A DNA stretch of 64,000 bases from Anaerolineales bacterium (GTDB lineage Bacteria; Chloroflexota; Anaerolineae; Aggregatilineales; UBA2796), in contig JABTTZ010000001.1 of the NCBI GenBank assembly GCA_015075625.1, positions 1,922,001 through 1,986,000 of the forward strand, given 5' to 3'. Below, piece by piece: positions 62,214 through 64,000 of this stretch. Position numbers and translations under genes: made by a program. How positions within the stretch are numbered: the first letter of the stretch is position 1; the number at the start of each line of letters is the position of its first letter. The notes under the pieces were generated by a model. The model searched no databases and was not told the origin of the DNA. It worked only from the letters and a program-made list of their open reading frames with translations.

Positions 62214-63137
62214 GATGCGGCGTTGGCACGTTTCTTTCTTGTGCGGCGGATCGTATTGGTGACCACCGAGAGCATGTTACTTATGGAGAGTGGGGCAATG
62301 CAAACGAGCAGATCGCCCTTCTGAAAGCCGGGATTGCGTTCAAGGAAAAAGCGAAGGGTGGGCAGTTTCAATTCCTTTGTCGAAACGGGCAGCACAAAAT
62401 CCCGCAGTTTGCGATCCCCTGTCCCTTCGACAATACCGCGTTCGGCGTCCCACGCCTCTCCATAACGCTGACGGGCAAGAAAATCGACAAAGCGGGCATA
62501 CCATTCTGGCGTAGGGCGATCACGGCGGGGGTAGAATTCCTTCATGTTACGGGAGAGCATCAGATAACTTTTGTAGCTGAAGGTATCAAAGAGGATGAAA
62601 ATGGGCGTGAAGGGGTGACGAACCCGTGCTTGCAGGTAATTTTGAATCCCTATTGCAGTACCCTCACTGGTTGGGCTGCAACCAGCCTTCTTACAAGAAG
62701 GGCGGGCGTCGCTCGTTTACCCCTTAGATCACCACCGCCTAGCCCATCGATAAGTATATCGTGATAAGCAGGGCTGTCAACCACTAAGGGGTCAATCTCC
62801 TTGAAAAATGCTGTAAGCGTTGAATAATGTTCAAGCCACGATAGCCATCTGCCAAGAGGACATTTCCCCCAAAAATGATCACGTAGCGTCGCCCCTCAAA
62901 GGTTACCGGATAGCGCTGCACTGCCGCTAAGCCCACCAATTCCCCCGAATCGTGATCTCGAATGAGATAAACCTTCTGTTTTTGGCGAAGGCTGCGCTCG
63001 TAAATCTCGCGGGTGGTATCCGTAAAGCGGTTGGCAAACGTCCAAATGTCATCGACGTGGGCGGCAGTGAGTGTTGGCACGGGTAGAGATTCAAGGCGAA
63101 TACGCTTGCCTATAGCAGGCTTCGGCTGATTGGACAT
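62210..63137 (-). pseudogene. GNAT-like gene split by the 158-bp dispersed element
   Basis: Two halves in one original frame. 63,137-62,814 encodes the N-terminal ~108 residues (IWTFANRFTDTTREIYERS, VYLIRDHDSGELVGLAAVQ, GGNVLLADGYRGLNIIQRL). Then comes the inserted element, then 62,650-62,210 (GIQNYLQARVRHPFTPIFIL, FDTFSYKSYLMLSR, and onward). Read through the insertion, translation stops at a TAG inside the element. Deleting 62,651-62,813 leaves CGC TTA GGG ATT and restores the frame exactly. The motif ADGYRGLNIIQRL resembles the acetyl-CoA site of GNAT enzymes. The second half has an internal ATG at 62,560, but it is unlikely to be a real gene. It lies in an operon with tlpA-like genes. Confidence 0.8.
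62656..62813. repeat. 158-bp dispersed element, copy 2 (gene-disrupting)
   Basis: Inverted copy of the element at 37,150-37,307 and of the same length. It begins CAGTACCCTCACTGG and ends GAAAAATGCTG next to TA. It carries internal small hairpins (CCTTCTTACAAGAAGG type) and a CCCCTTAG / CTAAGGGG pair. A TA target duplication is suggested by 62,651-62,652 and 62,814-62,815, with three extra bases before CAGTACC at this site. Confidence 0.75.
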
Positions 63138-63155
63138 AACCTCCCTTTCATTCGG

Positions 63156-63998
63156 TTAGCGTTTGGGGATTTTGTGGTGCAAGAGAAGTTGTTCCGCCTC
63201 GTGGAGAAGGTTGCTCAACACCTGAGCAACCCACTCAAACTCCGAGCCGATAATTTTGATTCGTCCGCGCCATGCCTCGCGCAGGGCAGTGATATTCCCC
63301 CATAGGTTTTCACTCGTCAAGCGCATATCATAATTCAAGATCACCCCCGCCAAAACAAGCGGCAAATAGGCATGGCTAAGATCAATCCCATCCCCACGCC
63401 CCAAAACGCTGACGACCTCTTGGGCATAACTGCGGTGATCATCAGCGCTGCCAAGTGATTCACCGGTGACTGTCTCCACTAATTTCAAGCCAAGCCGTAC
63501 ACCATCACGAATGAGCGGCATGTAAATTTTTTCGACCAACACATCGGGCTGTTTCGTCACCAGCGGGTCTTCGATAAGCCCAACAAGATGTTGAAACCAT
63601 GCTGATTCACCAACGCGACAAATGCCTTGTACTTCTAAGCCATCCTCAAGGGTATAGGCAAGAATTTTTCCGATAAAGACAGCCTCGCCGGGGTGCAGGG
63701 GCAAGCCGGAATCACTGAAGACTTTCTCTGTCTGCTTGATCAGTGGAAGAAGGATTTGGGAATGGGAAATCGTTCCGGCAAACTGCGTGGCTTTCTCGCT
63801 CAGTTGGGTGTGTCGGGCTTGCTCTTGAGGGAGTTCTCGTGCCGACCAAAGCGTTTCATAACGATGGGCGAGAACCGGCGCTGGGGCGTTAATTTGCCCT
63901 TCGACAATATCGACAATGCGCGTGATGAAACCACCTTCTTCGTGAGCAGTGAACCCCACCCCGCGCAAAATTGAGAGGCGGAAAGGAGACATGCTCAA
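63156..63998 (-). CDS. Hypothetical protein, start at or beyond right edge
   Basis: At least 278 residues. The first ATG is at 63,992 (MSPFRLSILRGVGF) with a TTG two codons upstream; the frame is open to the window edge, so the gene could begin further right. I recognise no family. The protein is soluble and mostly helical: residues ~60-80 (EKATQFAGTISHSQILL), then charged helices, a middle region with DPLVTKQPDVLVEKIYMPL, and a long C-terminal helix (VAQVLSNLLHEAEQLLL). It stops 18 bp before the split gene, apparently in the same operon. Confidence 0.65.
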   Translation of the reverse strand: MSMSPFRLSILRGVGFTAHEEGGFITRIVDIVEGQINAPAPVLAHRYETLWSARELPQEQARHTQLSEKATQFAGTISHSQILLPLIKQTEKVFSDSGLPLHPGEAVFIGKILAYTLEDGLEVQGICRVGESAWFQHLVGLIEDPLVTKQPDVLVEKIYMPLIRDGVRLGLKLVETVTGESLGSADDHRSYAQEVVSVLGRGDGIDLSHAYLPLVLAGVILNYDMRLTSENLWGNITALREAWRGRIKIIGSEFEWVAQVLSNLLHEAEQLLLHHKIPKR

Positions 63999-64000
63999 AA

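Noticed and set aside
62210-62560. Independent 116-residue gene starting at 62,560
   Set aside because: The same frame continues upstream as good coding sequence to the inserted element, so this is the C-terminal part of the split gene.

Overview
The window looks like a Chloroflexota (Anaerolineae-like) genome fragment made of two very different halves. This assignment rests on gene content I recognise (Pst operon with a fasciclin-PstS fusion, SH3 lipoprotein, ROK and LacI-type regulators, HrcA, MiaB) and is an inference. Positions 1 to about 37,000 are visibly AT-richer, with weakly annotated accessory genes. From about 37,150 onward the DNA is GC-richer and carries ordinary chromosomal operons. 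No tRNA, rRNA, CRISPR array, integrase or relaxase was recognised.

Positions 1-14,000 are a defence island on the + strand. It holds the end of a type I restriction R subunit (hsdR) with a YgjP-like metalloprotease, then an operon with a strong promoter that encodes an unknown partner protein (apparently frameshifted), a QatC/QueC-like enzyme, an XRE-ImmA/IrrE protein and a PIN nuclease. Next comes a complete QatABCD anti-phage system with a possible fifth gene, then a VapBC-like pair on the - strand. The QueC-like/ImmA/PIN operon directly before Qat is my main candidate for an undescribed system.

Positions 14,000-37,000 are a plasmid- or ICE-like block, mostly on the - strand. It contains two paralogous HEAT-repeat proteins sharing an identical 380-bp tract, a divergent protein-kinase-like protein preceded by an orphan copy of the paralogs' N-terminus, a GNAT and a sigma-like factor, a DUF2958 protein, two FtsK/VirD4/HerA-type ATPases each paired with a replication-relaxation-like protein, a large inverted repeat (origin or oriT candidate), ParA and a ParB-like partner flanked and invaded by decamer repeats (parS candidate), and an AEP-type primase with a CHC2 zinc finger. 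It also holds two tiny membrane proteins too short for ordinary ORF calling, and a divergent XRE-SorC regulator behind a palindromic operator.

Positions 37,150-64,000 are chromosomal: a sugar ABC transporter (binding protein and two permeases, no ATPase); a TPR protein, methyltransferase and hrcA; thioredoxin; an SGNH-like lipase; NeuB and an SDR; pstSCAB with an N-terminal fasciclin domain on PstS; a shortened DinB-like gene; a glycosyltransferase; a GAF histidine kinase; miaB; an SH3 lipoprotein; ROK and LacI-like regulators; methyltransferases; and TlpA/CcmI-like genes. Two families of short mobile repeats are scattered here. One is a 158-bp element with three copies, one of which splits a gene at 62.2-63.1 kb; removing it with one copy of a TA duplication restores the reading frame.
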